A stretch of DNA of 64,000 nucleotides from Siphonodentalium dalli (GCA_032622095.1 CP136066.1:144613559-144677558); one strand, 5' to 3'; shown: positions 43,210 through 55,740, numbered from the stretch's first letter. A program made the numbers and translations. The notes: generated from the sequence alone by a model not told the origin.

Positions 43210-45742
43210 CTAGCTAGGTGATAATTAATATCTGACATGGTCACTTATCCGAAAGGCTTTAATTGTTGTTGATGGCGGTCTCTCACCTATTGTAGTTTAG
43301 TGTTTTGACAAATAGTTTCAGTGTTTGATGGCGCCTACTATTATAGAAACAACATGCTTTTGATAGGCCCCGTCGTGAAAGACAACGATTGTAAAAACGT
43401 CGAGTGACAAACAAGTTTTCCCGCTAGTACACATACCTTATGCACTCGTCACATGAAGCAAAACTTGGTGTAAACAATATTTATACACAATACAAAAGAA
43501 GATGAATATTTTACAAAAATGCTAATGGGTGATTATGGGTGATTGGAAAGGGATGAGACAATAAGCCTGTTGTGGCTTTTTTGTAATTAAGTCCTCTCCC
43601 AAAACGTGACGAGAATAATAATAATTACAAAAATAAATATTTATGTAACTTCATGGAAAGATTACAACTCAAAGTTTTTAACGTTTGACGATACCGCAAA
43701 ACGGGGCTATTGCCAAGAAGCCATGTCAGACTAAAAGAGTAAAGACATGCAAAACTAGATCAATCAACCCTAGCAAACATCAAAAAGTATCTTGAGCGCA
43801 AAATAAATAATCTTTATTCCTTTCATATCACATTCCTGTCATATCAGAGACATATTTGAAAATAAAATAAGATCTTAAATTTCTGCATATCACAGCATAT
43901 CAGACTTTTAAAAAGATACAATACGAAACGCTCTTTATTCGGGGCGTGCTGATATTTGTCCAGTATGATCCATCTAAACAACCATATTGTACGAATGTAC
44001 TTGTAATAATAACGGGGTGGGGGTATCATTTTAGTGAGAATGCGGACGAAAATGGACAACAATACGTTTTTCTCCCGAATAAAGCCTGCCAAATCCCATC
44101 TGGCAGATATTACTTATCACCTATCAGCGGATAAACTAATCCACGAGACAGAAGTTTGTGTTCTGCTTTTCTATGCCGAACACAAACGCGTTATACAAAA
44201 CATCTAACAAAACACTCATTATTGAAGCAAACTCCACCAAACTTCGTATAGTAATAGGTTGAACGTGAATACATATGTCTGAAGTTTACAAGGTGTTCGT
44301 ATATTTAGTAGACTCTATATAGAGTTATATATCTCAAACGGCAGCTAATGTCACATCATTCTATGTGTTAATTAATTACCGGTGACTGCATGAGTGTCGA
44401 ACATAAGCTAGCTTGTGTTCGGGTTTTCTATGCCGAACACTAAAATGGCGACAAATTTATAGAAAGTTTTATGTTTTGTCCTTATTCGTTTAGATGTTGT
44501 GGTTGATGCATGAAGTTAACTAATATGCATAATGCATAATGCATTGGAGCTATTACACTTGTTATTTCTTTGGTCTCCATTTCAATCCCTAAATAAATTT
44601 AACTTGGTATAACTTCGTATTTCTAGCCATATTGTAATATGAAACGAACCCGAACTGAATGAGTTAAGCACAGGCTATTAAAACTAAACATTTAAATCTC
44701 GTTGGTGCTTGAACATTTGAGATTGTGAATATATATAAAGATGGCGACAAATGTATCAACTGTTTTAGAATGGTGACACGCACTTGTACAAATAATGTAA
44801 TAGCTAAAGTATCATTCAAAATGCTGCCAAAGTAAGTATTTAGCATTATACGACTAAGACATCATTTATGTTTACAAAGCATGAGGAAACTGTTGACATT
44901 TCATCATAGAAACAATGCCGTCCACAACTCTGCTCAGGAATTAAATCATCATCAAAGACCCTAAATATCACGGAAATAAAAAAAAACAATAATGGTCAAA
45001 GTTCAACATAATCGGACTGCGGGAATTATATAGTATTGGTCGTGATATGGTCTATCGACTGAAACAACTAAACAGATAATCAACAGTCAATTAACTGTTT
45101 TCCAGTAAAATTCTTCATTATGCTAAATATTTCATAGAAAGTAGTACTTACTATCGAGAAATTCTTGGTGGTTGATTATTGCTCACATTTGAGCGTTTTC
45201 AGAATATTGAGATAGTTCCAAACATGATCACCCCATCATAAGTAACTATCACCAACCCTCAAAGTAGAACCGACCGAATGCATGCTTCACTTGAATGTCG
45301 TACGATTTGGGTTTTTGTCTGGAATCTGCGCTCTAGTATTCTTGGGTCTGATACATCCCACCAAATGCATCAATTAGTGGAGTTCTGGTGAGAGATATTT
45401 GCATATCTACGCAGTACTCACGCGTCTACGCCAAGTGGAGTATTGGTAGGAAAATAGAATTTAGCATAACCATGGTATCTATATAGTGGAGACTGGGTCA
45501 AACTGTGGTGATGCTTGTTTCGACAGTCCATAGGGCATTATATTCAATAGCCATCAAAACCCTGTACATGTATATTCAATGTTGAATTTGCAAAGTTTCT
45601 CCTGGTAAATTTGTCTGTTATATCTGCCGCGATCTTTGATAACCGGACGTGCAATACAATTATATACCATAATTTAGTCAGGAACATGTATATTTCACAA
45701 AGATCATGGACAGAAGTTCAGATATGAACACAGCATAAGCTG

Positions 45743-45743
<1 letters not shown>
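43210..45743. other. Intergenic, nothing firm
   Basis: About 2.5 kb of AT-rich DNA. TTTTCTATGCCGAACAC occurs at about 44167 and again at 44426 as a direct repeat. No coding exon was recognised on either strand. Confidence 0.4.

Positions 45744-45779
<36 letters not shown>
45744..45779. repeat. (TA)n microsatellite
   Basis: About 18 perfect TA units directly before the TAGCTCAACTT element. Confidence 0.97.
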
Positions 45780-45782
<3 letters not shown>

Positions 45783-45787
45783 TAAGA

Positions 45788-47164
45788 ATAAATGAAAGTA
45801 TCAATGACACTGTAGCTCAACTTGAAAAGGAAATAATTTCATGTGTTACAGTCAATGGAGTGATTAGGAATGTGGAAAGTTGAAAGGCCTAGTTATACAA
45901 AGAGTACAATCCAAGATGGCCACTGGCAGCCATGTTTTTTTGCCGAATGACCCCAAAAAGACTCGTTCCCATTTACATGCCATTGTTAACATCCATCACA
46001 AATTTCATGATGATCCGACAAAAGATACGACCTGGAGCCTGTGTCAAATGATTTAGTCATGTAAAGAGTAAAATCCAAGATGGCTGCTGGCGGCCATGTT
46101 TTTTGACCGAATGACCCCAAAATTACTCGTTCCCATCTGCATGTCAATATTAACATCCATAACAAATTTCATGATTATCAGATGAACAGTACGATCTGTA
46201 GCCCGTGCTAATGGATTGAATCCAAGATGGCCACTGGCGGCCATGTTTTTTTCTTCTGAATGACCCCAAAATGACTCGTTCCCATCTACATGTCAATATT
46301 AACATCCTTGACAAATTTCATGATGATCAGACGAACTGTACGAGCTGTAGCCTGTGCCAAAGGATTTAGTCATGCAAACAGTAACATCCAAGATGGCTGC
46401 TGGTGGCCATGTTTTATGGCCGAATGACCCCAAAATGACTCGTTCCCATCTACATGTCATTGTTAACATCCGTGACAAATTTCATGATGATCCGACTAAA
46501 GATACGACCTGTAGACCGTGCCAAATGATTTAGTCATGCAAAGAGTAAAATCCAAGATGGCTGCTGGCGGCCATGTTTTTTAGCCGAATGACCCCAAAAT
46601 TATTCGTTCCAATCTACATCTCAATATTAACATTCATGAAAAATTTCATGATAGTTCCAAACATGGGAATACTAACTGAAATAGAAATCACACTATGGCG
46701 ATTACTCCAACCGCCAATGGTTGAGAAATGTCGGAAATATTTCCGATAACTAAACAAAGAGATACTTGTTCAATATAATACTCGACCTACTTATATAGCG
46801 CTTGGTATCCGTCGTCCGTGTGTGTGTGCATGAAATTTGTCATGGATGTTAATATTGACATGCAGGTGGTGATGGAAATATCATCAATTGATGCCCGTGC
46901 TAATGGATTGAATTTTTAAATCCAAGATGGCCCACTGGCGGCCATGTTTTTTAGCCGAATGACCCCAAAATGACTCGTTCCCATCTACATGTCAATGTCA
47001 ACAGCTATTACAAATTTCATAATGATCCGACCAAAGGTACGACCTGTGACCCGTGCTGAAGGAAATTGTTGACGAATCACACACGCATACACGAACACAC
47101 ACACACGGACGACGGATACCAAGCTATGGCAATAGCTCAAACTTTACAAAGTAAAGTTGAGCTA
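45788..47164. repeat. TAGCTCAACTT element, rearranged copy
   Basis: It starts AATGAAAGTATCAATGACAC, TGTAGCTCAACTTG and ends CAATAGCTCAAACTTTACAA, AGTAAAGTTGAGCTA. The tandem units match those at 22384-23688. The array is broken at about 46650-46900: foreign DNA (46672-46803) is followed by an inverted piece of the element's own 3' region (CTTGGTATCCGTCGTCCGTG, then GAAATTTGTCATGGATGTTA). Normal orientation then resumes to the end. Confidence 0.88.
46672..46803. repeat. Insert whose two halves recur inverted at 47.5 kb and 51.6 kb
   Basis: The first half (GGGAATACTAACTGAAATAG, AATCACACTATGGCGATTAC, CCGCCAATGGTTGAGAAATG) is the reverse complement of about 47480-47548. The second half (ATACTTGTTCAATATAATAC, TCGACCTACTTATATAGCGC) is the reverse complement of about 51566-51622. 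Confidence 0.85.
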
Positions 47165-49184
47165 AAAATAATTCATAGAAGTGCATTCGCTCCTAAACCC
47201 AATGTCTCATTCCGGAAATATTTTCCATCACCACCTATTTTTGAGGATTGCAATATACTACCAGAGTGGATAGCTTGTCATTTGGTGCCAGCGTCATAAT
47301 TATTATGCCCTATATTGTGACCACAATTGATTAAGCTCACCCCAATTTGGGATTTGGCATGGGCGAACAAACTGACATACTAACCTATTCCTGTGTATTT
47401 TCAAATGTATTCCACCGTGACCCGACTCTGTCCGCCAATAATTGCTTACAAGCAACAATTGTTTTGGGCTTACTTTAACATTTCTCAACCATTGGCGGTT
47501 GGAGTAATCGCCATAGTGTGATTTCTATTTCAGTTAGTATTCCCAATTTGCACACTTCCATGACCAGAGCTATATACAACCTACCGTATGCTACGCTTCA
47601 GCAAGCAGGTTTGAGAATTAACCAGTCTGTTGCCAACATTAATTAAAATTTTGAGATCTGGTCAGTATATGTGTTATGTTCATTGGGGAAAGTATCGTCT
47701 TCCAAATGTCGCTGAAATACCATTGTATTCAGGCGCTTGTCCTATATCAGTCTACAAGGTATATAGATTGGTACAAGTGAAACTAGGATTCGTGATATCC
47801 CCTCTAATCGTATTGCGCACGGAAATTATATTGTTCTTCCTGCATGAAGCGGCTGTTGAATAAAAGTTAGTTCAGGGTCATATGTTCAACGATACCCGGT
47901 ATACGCTGATATCTAACTCACAAAAGGTTCGATGCTGACATAAGAACTTGTGTGAGTGACAATTGAATGCCATGATAATACCGTTACATTGAACCAGCAG
48001 CCCATTGTATCTTCCTTCATTTGATGGTGGTGTGATCATATTATCTCCCTGATCTACTGGGCATGACAACAGTTGTACAGCTTTTGGAACTCTGGAAATA
48101 TCCATTTCAATTAGTCTGACACTTACTCATACCATTGCCCATAAGAACAGTATGACAAAAATACCGTGTACATAGGATCAATCTTAACCACGTCAGTAAT
48201 CACCAATCATATTATCGTCATACACTGAGTGTGCATTCTCCACATAGTTGAGGTCCTCACGGCACAAAATTATACAAGGTTGTATCTTGAATAAATGAAA
48301 TATAGCACGGGAGTCTTTGGTCTTCTAAAATATATTTCATACCGTATGTGCATGTAATTTCCCATGTCCATATTGCCTGATATTGTGATATTGTGTCCTA
48401 TATAAAGTGTATCTTTTTACTAATGCAGATTAGCCAACTCCATGCATCTATCAGTCACAAGTAATCATATAATGACACAAAATATATAATTTTCTATACA
48501 TTTTCTGCCATTTAATTTGTTTGCCATCATAAATCATAGTAACCGTTTCAGGCCCTAATGAGATTGCATTTTATAGGCAATACTCACACTCGCTTATAAG
48601 TCCAATATCTGTTCATTTCACATTAAAATATACCACACTCTGTAAGATAAATCTTGTTAGGGATTAGAAGTGGCTGAGACGAAAGGAACAACATTTAGTA
48701 CTGAGCAAATCATCATACGATATGAATGATAACAAAAATCAAAGCACAATTTGCAACCAGTCCGACTCCAACACAATTGGAACGGATATAGGAGATATGG
48801 GTGAAAACATAATATCTTTCACATTCCGGTCCCCACTTTGGCCGCCATCTTTCTAATGGAGTGACTATTTGTCTTACAAACAGTAGTTTAATGTAACAGC
48901 AACCAACTAATATATACATTTGTGTACATTTCATGAGATATAGTTTCCAACAAAACAGATTAAACTGGCTTAGTTCATATTCTATACTACGGCGGCCATG
49001 TTGGACGCCATCTTGGATTATAGGAAATGCTCAAGGGTGAGAACTCCACACCTACCTAGAAATTGATGTACACACCACCCAGAATCACAATCCATAGAGA
49101 AAAAAACTTTAACAGAGAATTTTTACTTCACCCCTATTGCTCCCTGAAATGGTTGGATTTAGTCTAATGTGCCCCTTTAATGAT
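47165..49184. other. Intergenic, nothing recognised
   Basis: Apart from the inverted partner at about 47480-47548, no repeat or coding exon was identified. TGTTGGACGCCATCTTGGAT at 49000 looks like a stray repeat fragment. Confidence 0.4.
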
Positions 49185-49260
49185 TGATTAAGATTTAACG
49201 TCGATCGTTTTAGCCGCAAGGCCATATCACGACGAAGAACAGAAGCAGGTAGTAAAAACT
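49185..49260. repeat. TTTAACGTCG dispersed repeat fragment
   Basis: ATGATTGATTAAGATTTAAC, GTCGATCGTTTTAGCCGCAA and GGCCATATCACGACG. As I recall, ATTTAACGTC...CATATCACGACG is a word combination seen very widely in mollusc genomes, which supports the taxonomic guess. Confidence 0.55.
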
Positions 49261-49330
49261 ATTGCCGGTGTTGTAGCGAAGAAACTGAACATATAGAAGA
49301 GACAGTGGGTGAGATTAAAGCAATGAGCTA

Positions 49331-49486
49331 CAGTAATGCCCATAATCGACTCCTTAACCACAGTAGAATTATGGGTAATTTTTCAGGATTTAGTCTGATT
49401 TAGTCGGAAATATGGCTTGTTGCCATTCATCGAAAAGCTCTCAGTGAGAGCTTTCCACTGAATGGCAACAACCGATATTTCTATGG
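49331..49486. mobile_element. CAGTAATGCC palindromic MITE, truncated
   Basis: CAGTAATGCCCATAATCGAC, GGATTTAGTCTGATTTAGTC (a small internal duplication) and GAAAAGCTCTCAGTGAGAGC, then breakdown after GAATGGCAACAACCGATATT. Confidence 0.85.
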
Positions 49487-49504
49487 GAGGCCAAATTCAC
49501 ATTT

Positions 49505-49620
49505 ATAAATAATTGCGCTGAAGCGCAATCCAATTGCGCCGAAGCGCAATCCAGCTTGTTTTATATCAATTGCGATGAAGCGTAATTCAATTGCGCTGAA
49601 GCGCAATTATTGTCACAAGC
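49505..49620. repeat. Cluster of AATTGCGCTGAAGCGCAATT palindromes
   Basis: Four units of the palindrome AATTGCGC(T/C)GAAGCGCAAT lie at about 49511, 49530, 49567 and 49588. Another half-site, GATTGCGCTTCAGC, is at about 49671. Each unit is self-complementary. Confidence 0.9.
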
Positions 49621-49621
49621 T

Positions 49622-50967
49622 TACACCCCTGAACAGATAGGTTATTCCATTAATTAATATATGGGAAAATGATTGCGCTTCAGCAAAAAAATTCCGTATA
49701 TAGGGCCGGGGTGGGTGGGTGTTCCAGAGGCCGAAAAAATCGTGCTTGTAAATTTTTTCAAAAATGGTTTTATTTCAAACAATTTACAAGTACTGACCAT
49801 GTAATGTTGTTTGTAAGCATGTTAGTACCATGCTTGTTGGTATAGGGCTATATATGCAGCTATAGTGACTCTTTAGCCTCAGATTTAGCAACATTCTGGA
49901 TTTCACAGGATCCCGGCCCACTTCACAGTGGACCACCGTAATAGCGTTCAGGAAACTTAACCCATGGTTGAGTCAAACTTGAGTTATAATAATGCAAAAC
50001 GTGTTTACGGATGGAACAAGGCCGGTATGGTATGCATTGATATAGGCGAAACCTGTGATATGCAGTAATATGTGCATACATCCTTCCCCTATCATTCTGG
50101 TCTATCACCACACCAAACCACATCAAAATTCGACAACCGACACTTAACTTATATTGCCAAAACTTTGTACGGACTGAATTTCATAAAAATTTGATGGTTA
50201 CAACCCGTGATATTATGCATATTCGTTCCCCATTTCTGGTCTGTCACCATGCCATAGGGCATCAAAATATGACAACCGACTCTTGAGTTATAATGCAAAA
50301 TGTTTGTACGGACTGACGCACGGACGGCATGAGACGTCAACTATATACTCGCCGACTAATATCGGGGGTATAATAACCATATATCTAGGTGTATACCTAA
50401 CCAAAAACAATTCCCCTCCCCATCCCACCCCGGTGGATAAGACTAAAGTTCTTTGGTCATGCACAAATAATTGTGGAACCCCTGACCTGTTTACCAGTAT
50501 TTACACTGGCCAGTGTTCTCTGTCAGACACAACACACTCGATATATTAAGGCTATACTGGGGTCTAGGGCGATTTGTGACATATAGTGTACCTACACAAT
50601 GCTTTATTATTGTTGTTAGATACTGAAAACACCAGGAAACACCTGAAAATACAGTTTATTTTTCGTGTTTCTGATCTGTGTTTACAAAATTAAGCATGTT
50701 ATTGCTTGAGTCTTAATGGTACACAGCAAGAGTTTGCACCAAAAAAAAATGATAGTGGAATGGGATTGAAAGGCAGTTAACACAGTTATTGAAGAACGGC
50801 TAAAAAAAACCTTTGAAAGTTTTATAAAAACATGAGAAAGGGGGGTGGGTCCCCAAAATTTTGGAGGAATTTTTTTTTATTTTTTGCACAAATGGGGTGG
50901 TGGGTCCCTCGGGGTAGGAAAAAAACTTTTTGGGCCCTATATGTGCAATTTTTTTCCAGACTCCCCC
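49622..50967. other. Mostly unrecognised; a tandem repeat at 49925-50335
   Basis: Within 49925-50335 there are about two and a half units of roughly 170 bp (AACTTGAGTTATAATAATGC and CTCTTGAGTTATAATGCAAA; TTTCTGGTCTGTCACCATGC; GACAACCGACTC), ending in a CGGACTGACGCACGGACGGC tail. About 50800-50965 is G/T-rich with TGGGTCCC twice. There are no genes. Confidence 0.55.
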
Positions 50968-51036
50968 CTGACTAAATCCTGAAAAATTACCCATAATTCT
51001 GATTTGGTTAATGAGTCGATTATTTAGGACATTACT
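50968..51036. mobile_element. CAGTAATGCC MITE, right half only
   Basis: CTGACTAAATCCTGAAAAAT, TACCCATAATTCTGATTTGG, GATTATTTAGGACATTACTA. Confidence 0.85.
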
Positions 51037-51225
51037 ATATGCTGTTCACATCTCGCACCTAGTTATCACCCTTTAGCAAGGTTACTCATTATGTGACTGT
51101 TTAGCAACAATAAAGGGAGCCCTCGGTTCGGCGTCAATAGATCTTACAAGTCGGTATATACTAACCTTGATATGCACACAAATTTGTTTCAGCTGATTTT
51201 GCTTCCTCGGAGGATTGGAGTGTGC

Positions 51226-51506
51226 TAACCCTTTCATGATGGGGTTGTGCTGGTGCAGCATTAAAGACCCTTTTCTAGTGCATTCTTTGACATATGCAAG
51301 TCTTCCATAGGGAGCCTCGCATATATAGGAGAATGCACTGGCTTACAAGGTCAATGCAACTACTATGTTAGGCCATGCAATGTTATTCTCATATATGCGG
51401 GGCTCCCTATATGCATGGTAGACTCGCATTTATAAGAGAATGCATTGGCACAGGGTTTTCACAAAATTTCAGAAAGCTCAAGTCATGAAAGGGTTACATG
51501 CAAGTA
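51226..51506. mobile_element. Palindromic MITE, CCCTTTCATGA family
   Basis: The ends AACCCTTTCATGA and TCATGAAAGGGTTA are inverted. Inside are GCATATGCAAG-type words: TCCATAGGGAGCCTCGCATA and inverted TATATGCGGGGCTCCCTATA. It has the cleanest termini of the three copies (the others are at 13601 and 27039). Confidence 0.82.
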
Positions 51507-51565
51507 CCGTACCATATGTCCGAGATAATAATCAATGTGAAGTGCATTGCAACTAACTTCACTGT

Positions 51566-51622
51566 ATAATGCGCTATATAAGTAGGTCGAGTATTATATT
51601 GAACAAGTATCTCTTTGTTTTG
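51566..51622. repeat. Inverted partner of 46745-46803
   Basis: GCGCTATATAAGTAGGTCGA, GTATTATATTGAACAAGTAT and CTCTTTGTTTTGTTATCGGA are the reverse complement of the second half of the insert at 46672-46803. Confidence 0.85.
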
Positions 51623-51640
51623 TTATCGGACAGCCATATT

Positions 51641-51752
51641 TCTCACTGAGAGCTTTCCGATGAATGGCAACAAGCCATATTTCCGACTAAATCCTGAAAA
51701 ATTACCCATAATTCTGCTGTGGTTAATGTGTCTATTATTTAGGGCATTACTG
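51641..51752. mobile_element. CAGTAATGCC MITE, right half
   Basis: TCACTGAGAGCTTTCCGATG, GCAACAAGCCATATTTCCGA, TATTATTTAGGGCATTACTG then TA. It immediately follows the inverted partner of the 46.7-kb insert. Confidence 0.88.
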
Positions 51753-51991
51753 TATATGTTCAAATAAAAGCATCCAGGAGGAAATGTTTCCATTTGGACC
51801 CAACTAGCGGTGTGTGTTGGGATAGTTGTCGATAATTTCGTTTTCATATGGTAACTCAAACACAAATAACGTATTAGACGTATGACTGATGACTAGTATT
51901 ATCTCAGTACTTGAATCTTAGTTTTGAAACGAATGTAAAAAAAACACACACAAGAAACCTTCTGTGTTTGTTATTGACAAGACGCTGCAAA

Positions 51992-52153
51992 GAATACCTG
52001 GCCAATCAGTACTGGGTCAGTAAATGGCTCTCCTGATTGAATGTTCAATCCGACGCTCTTATTCAGTTCATAGCTCTTGCACAAACACATATATGTCGTC
52101 GGTTGCATTCTAAAAGGTCGCAACTCAGGAAAATCAAATTGTTCAGGAGACAC
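51992..52153 (-). other. Orphan open frame with a plausible donor
   Basis: The minus frame reads EQFDFPELRPFRMQPTTYMC, LCKSYELNKSVGLNIQSGEP and FTDPVLIGQ, ending at CAG|GTATTC. Composition is protein-like (no low complexity, two Cys), but I recognise no family. No good acceptor or Met start was found. It could be an exon of an unseen gene or a chance frame. Confidence 0.2.
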
Positions 52154-52869
52154 AAAAAACTATTTATCTCTGGAACTAGAATTGTTATCTGCCAATAACT
52201 ATGCACAATAAAATTACAACACGTTATAATTGATGGAGCATACTTATGAATGTCTGTTGTTTAAAGGTTGTTATTATAGATACATTTTCAATTATCTTCT
52301 AGCTGGTGAGAAAACATGATTTGATTGCATATGTTTTACGCCAATTTAGAAGTTAAAAATCGAAATATTTTCTATATAGGACACTTTAGTTTTGACGATT
52401 CCCGCGACTTCGTTTAAGGTCTCCGTCACTCAGGATAAGGAGGATACGCCCTCCGGTTATTCTTCTTCAAAACAATCTAATCAGAATTATCCTATCAGGA
52501 ACTGTTTCGAAAATAAAAAATACGACATTTTAGAATTAACGAACATTTTTCGCCGGGAACCCAGATACGACATTTTAGAACACCAATTTCCCCGATAAAC
52601 ATCGAAAAACGCATTTATACTTGAAATATATTGACAAGTTATCTGAGGAACTTATGTAATCGAACCCTTAGATTCCGAAAATGCAACAAATTTCGCGTCA
52701 ACATGGCAGGTAGACTTTTAGAAGCCCATCGACGCTATGTTGGTTACTCCTCACCAGACATTCCACCATCGGTCCCAACCGACCCTTGCAATGTACTCAG
52801 GCTTTAAATTTATGAAAGGTTTAAATAATTGTTTTGATGGAGCATAATTATGAATGTCTGTTGTGTAAG
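52154..52869. other. Nothing recognised
   Basis: Intergenic DNA. TACGACATTTTAGAA occurs twice (52518 and 52565). No repeats or exons were identified. Confidence 0.35.
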
Positions 52870-53231
52870 TGTCCGTCAACGCTCCTAAATTACTATTTCT
52901 TTGGCTTCGGGAGTAAAACATATTTGATTCGAGTCGAGGAACCCACCAATCAAAGCTCAGAGTGATCAGATATCGATTTTTGAAGTTTTTGGATAACTCT
53001 AAAATTAAGTGGTAATAATAACCACTTGATTTTAGAGTTATCCATTTTCATCCACAATTTGTCCGTTTGACCACGTGTTTTCTGGGCCACATCTCGAGAA
53101 ATTAACAAACTTCGATATCTGATCACTCTGATCTTTGATGGGTGGGTTCCTCGACTCGAATCAAATATTTTTTTACCCCCGAAGAAATAGTAATTTAGGA
53201 GCGTCTGATCGGATTGAGTACCATTAAAATA
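52870..53231. mobile_element. Palindromic TIR element, left end truncated (family of 34492-34980)
   Basis: TATTTGATTCGAGTCGAGGA, CAAAGCTCAGAGTGATCAGA, ATTTTAGAGTTATCC, inverted TCCTCGACTCGAATCAAATA, and the right end GATCGGATTGAGTACCATTA. The left TIR is replaced by GTGTCCGTCAACGCTCC, which mirrors GGAGCGTC on the right. Confidence 0.8.
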
Positions 53232-54425
53232 TACTAGCCATGTATGTGTAGCCACTCGTACGATACTCAATAATTCCGTTTTGAGACCAGGAGTATATAC
53301 CATGTACTTTGGCAAAGGGGATAAATCAAATCGTCTACGTACCAAGAGAAGACAAGAAAACCATAGTCAGAAATGGTAACGCCACCAAGATCATATTATT
53401 AGCCATAAATATAAATCATAATATAAAATATATTGGTTACATGAATGGACCGCCTCCGAATTCCGTTAAGACAAGTAATTCTTCAAATTATTACAATGAA
53501 CTACGGCTTATAAATTACTGCAGGTTTCTCATTCGCCACACCAGAATGCTTCTAAATGCGGATCAAAGCTAAGAGTGCATGGCACAGCCATTGTTCATAG
53601 ACATTTTACAGATAGCGAGAATGATGCATGCTGGGAACGAAAGTATCCACAGCAAAGCTCAGTATGCTTTATTCTCTCATCCGAGTAAATACATTACATA
53701 TTACATAAAGGATATTGAGATATTAACTAGAAGTATATATACAATAGACATAATATAGCAATATATATATCTAATATATATGTACATATGGTTCCGGGTC
53801 GATGGCTTGTTTAAATTCTATGAATATAATCAGTTTAATTATTCTGACACTACTAGCTTAATTGTCGTCCGAAGTAAACATGTAGTACTATCGTGTGAAA
53901 CATTGTTGGATTGAGTAAACTAATCGATCGCAACGCGGAACAGTCGATTTCTTCACACCGTGTGTTTAGTTTTAGCTACAAATGATAGGTTCATATATCG
54001 TCAATTTTCAATTTTAGTATTTATACTAAACAACTATGCATGTCAGACTCAGTTTAACATCTCAAATAAGTCGAGCCTCTGACTGCCATTCCGTTCACCA
54101 GTTGTGACTATATTGTATAATTGATTCCGGGAACCATACATATATATTTTAATAACATAGAAGCCAAGTGTGAATATCATAGCATGACTATATAAATAAT
54201 CAATTATAACTGAATATACCTGTATACTCACTGTGCTCATTGGCAGATATTTAGAAACTTGGTTCACATTCATACATGCGGATGAGCAGCTAGCGAAGTT
54301 CAACAGAAAGCCCAAGACTTTCTGTCGAAAGCCCAAGACTTTCTGTCGAGCCACGCATCTGACCATCCGCATAGATGAATGAATGGGAATCCATGTAGTG
54401 TTTATCGCCTAGATATTTACAGGCA
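53232..54425. other. Nothing firm; LINE 3' tail may lie in the right part
   Basis: AT-rich DNA. AATATAAAATATATTGGTT followed by GAATTCCGTTAA recurs at about 56575. A 25-bp tandem duplication (AAAGCCCAAGACTTTCTGTC twice) lies at 54308-54345. GATGAATGAATGGGAATCC just left of the LINE ORF could be its 3' tail. Confidence 0.4.
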
Positions 54426-55585
54426 TTAATTGTTTACTGAAAAAACGTTCATGATGATCCTAATGAAAGAACATAGTCTGCGGAGTAGTGTGTGATTCTT
54501 CATGTTAAGAATTTCATTTATCGCAGTAGCATCTTTTCTTCTAAAGTATTTTGGTTGTAAAAAGCGTTTTCTTACGTCCATAAAGAATTCACACTCCAAT
54601 AAATAGTGAAATTCATCACCAAGACTGCTTTTGTTGCACTTTGGGCATATTCGGTCAGCGAGATCAATATTATTCCATCGGCCTGTCTCTATGGGTAGCT
54701 GATGATTACACGTACGAAATCTACATAATGTTAACCGGTTTCTGGTGTCAAGAACATTCAAGTAGTTTTCAAAATGTATATCATGTTTGAACATTTTGTA
54801 TATAATTCCCCTACTACCCGAGGCGTCTATATCAGTCTTCCATTTATTATGGAATCTACAAATAAGGTTGCACTCAATGTACGAGAGTAATCGTTCAGTA
54901 CATTGAATTTTATCTATATTCATTAAGTGAATCTGACCACAATCTGTTAAAATTTGCTTAACTTTGTTTATCCATGTGAAATTAGAGGACGCGACATTAC
55001 TGAGTTTAAGCGCTAACATATATAATATTTTACAATATCTATTACAATTCATATTTACGACTTTCAACCAATACTTTATCACACGCATGGTTATTAATAC
55101 ATCAATTGGCATTCGGCCGCTCTCTCCGTATAACATATAATTACATGTGGATGGTTTTAGCTGTAAAACAGACTTACAAAATTTTCTATGTATGTTCTCA
55201 ATTATATCATTATTTCCTGTGCCCCAAATTTCACTCCCATAGGCAAGTATGGGTGCAACTTGTGCATCAAATAAATCAAATTGGTCTTTTACCGAAAGGC
55301 AGTGTGCTCGTGATTTTGTGATTATGGAGTACATGGCTTTAGTGGCTCTGTCTACAAGCACCTTCTTTGCTTCAGAATATGAGCCAGATTTAGTATGTAT
55401 AATTCCCAGATAATTAAATTTTTTAACAACTTCAATTTTCCTCCCATTATAGAAAAAAATTCTGTTTTTTGGAAGGCTACGTTTGGATATCAACAATATT
55501 TTTGTTTTATCGACATTAACTGTTAATTTCCACATTTCACAGTACTTATAGAAGGAATCCAAAGCTTTTTGCTTACGGCCGCATG
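54426..55585 (-). mobile_element. 5'-truncated non-LTR retrotransposon (LINE) ORF2 fragment
   Basis: An uninterrupted frame of about 385 codons on the minus strand. It reads QKALDSFYKYCEMWKLTVNV, DKTKILLISKRS, KKFNYLGIIHTKSGSYSEAK, then APILAYGSEIWGTGN, and ends with CRFRTCNHQLPIETGRWNNI, CPKCNKSSLGDEFHYLLECE and MNVFSVNN before a stop. This is the region after the catalytic YADD motif of a LINE RT (the 'DKTK', 'YLG' and 'YGSEIWG' landmarks), plus a C-terminal CxxC...H...C zinc-knuckle-like segment. The catalytic core and the endonuclease are missing; homology starts at about 55580, as expected for 5' truncation. Because the frame is still open, the insertion is relatively recent. Confidence 0.9.
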
Positions 55586-55740
55586 CGTTTATTATAGGGG
55601 ATTTATGGTGGGCCTATAAAACTAATTTATATAACTTTGTTATCTGGCATAGTTTATGCGTGAAATTTTAAACATATATACCATGGACATATACCCCTTC
55701 CAGAATGTTGAAAAACATTTTCAGTTTCTCATCGTATAGT
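55586..55740. other. Short intergenic DNA
   Basis: Flank between the LINE fragment and a palindrome; nothing was recognised. Confidence 0.4.
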
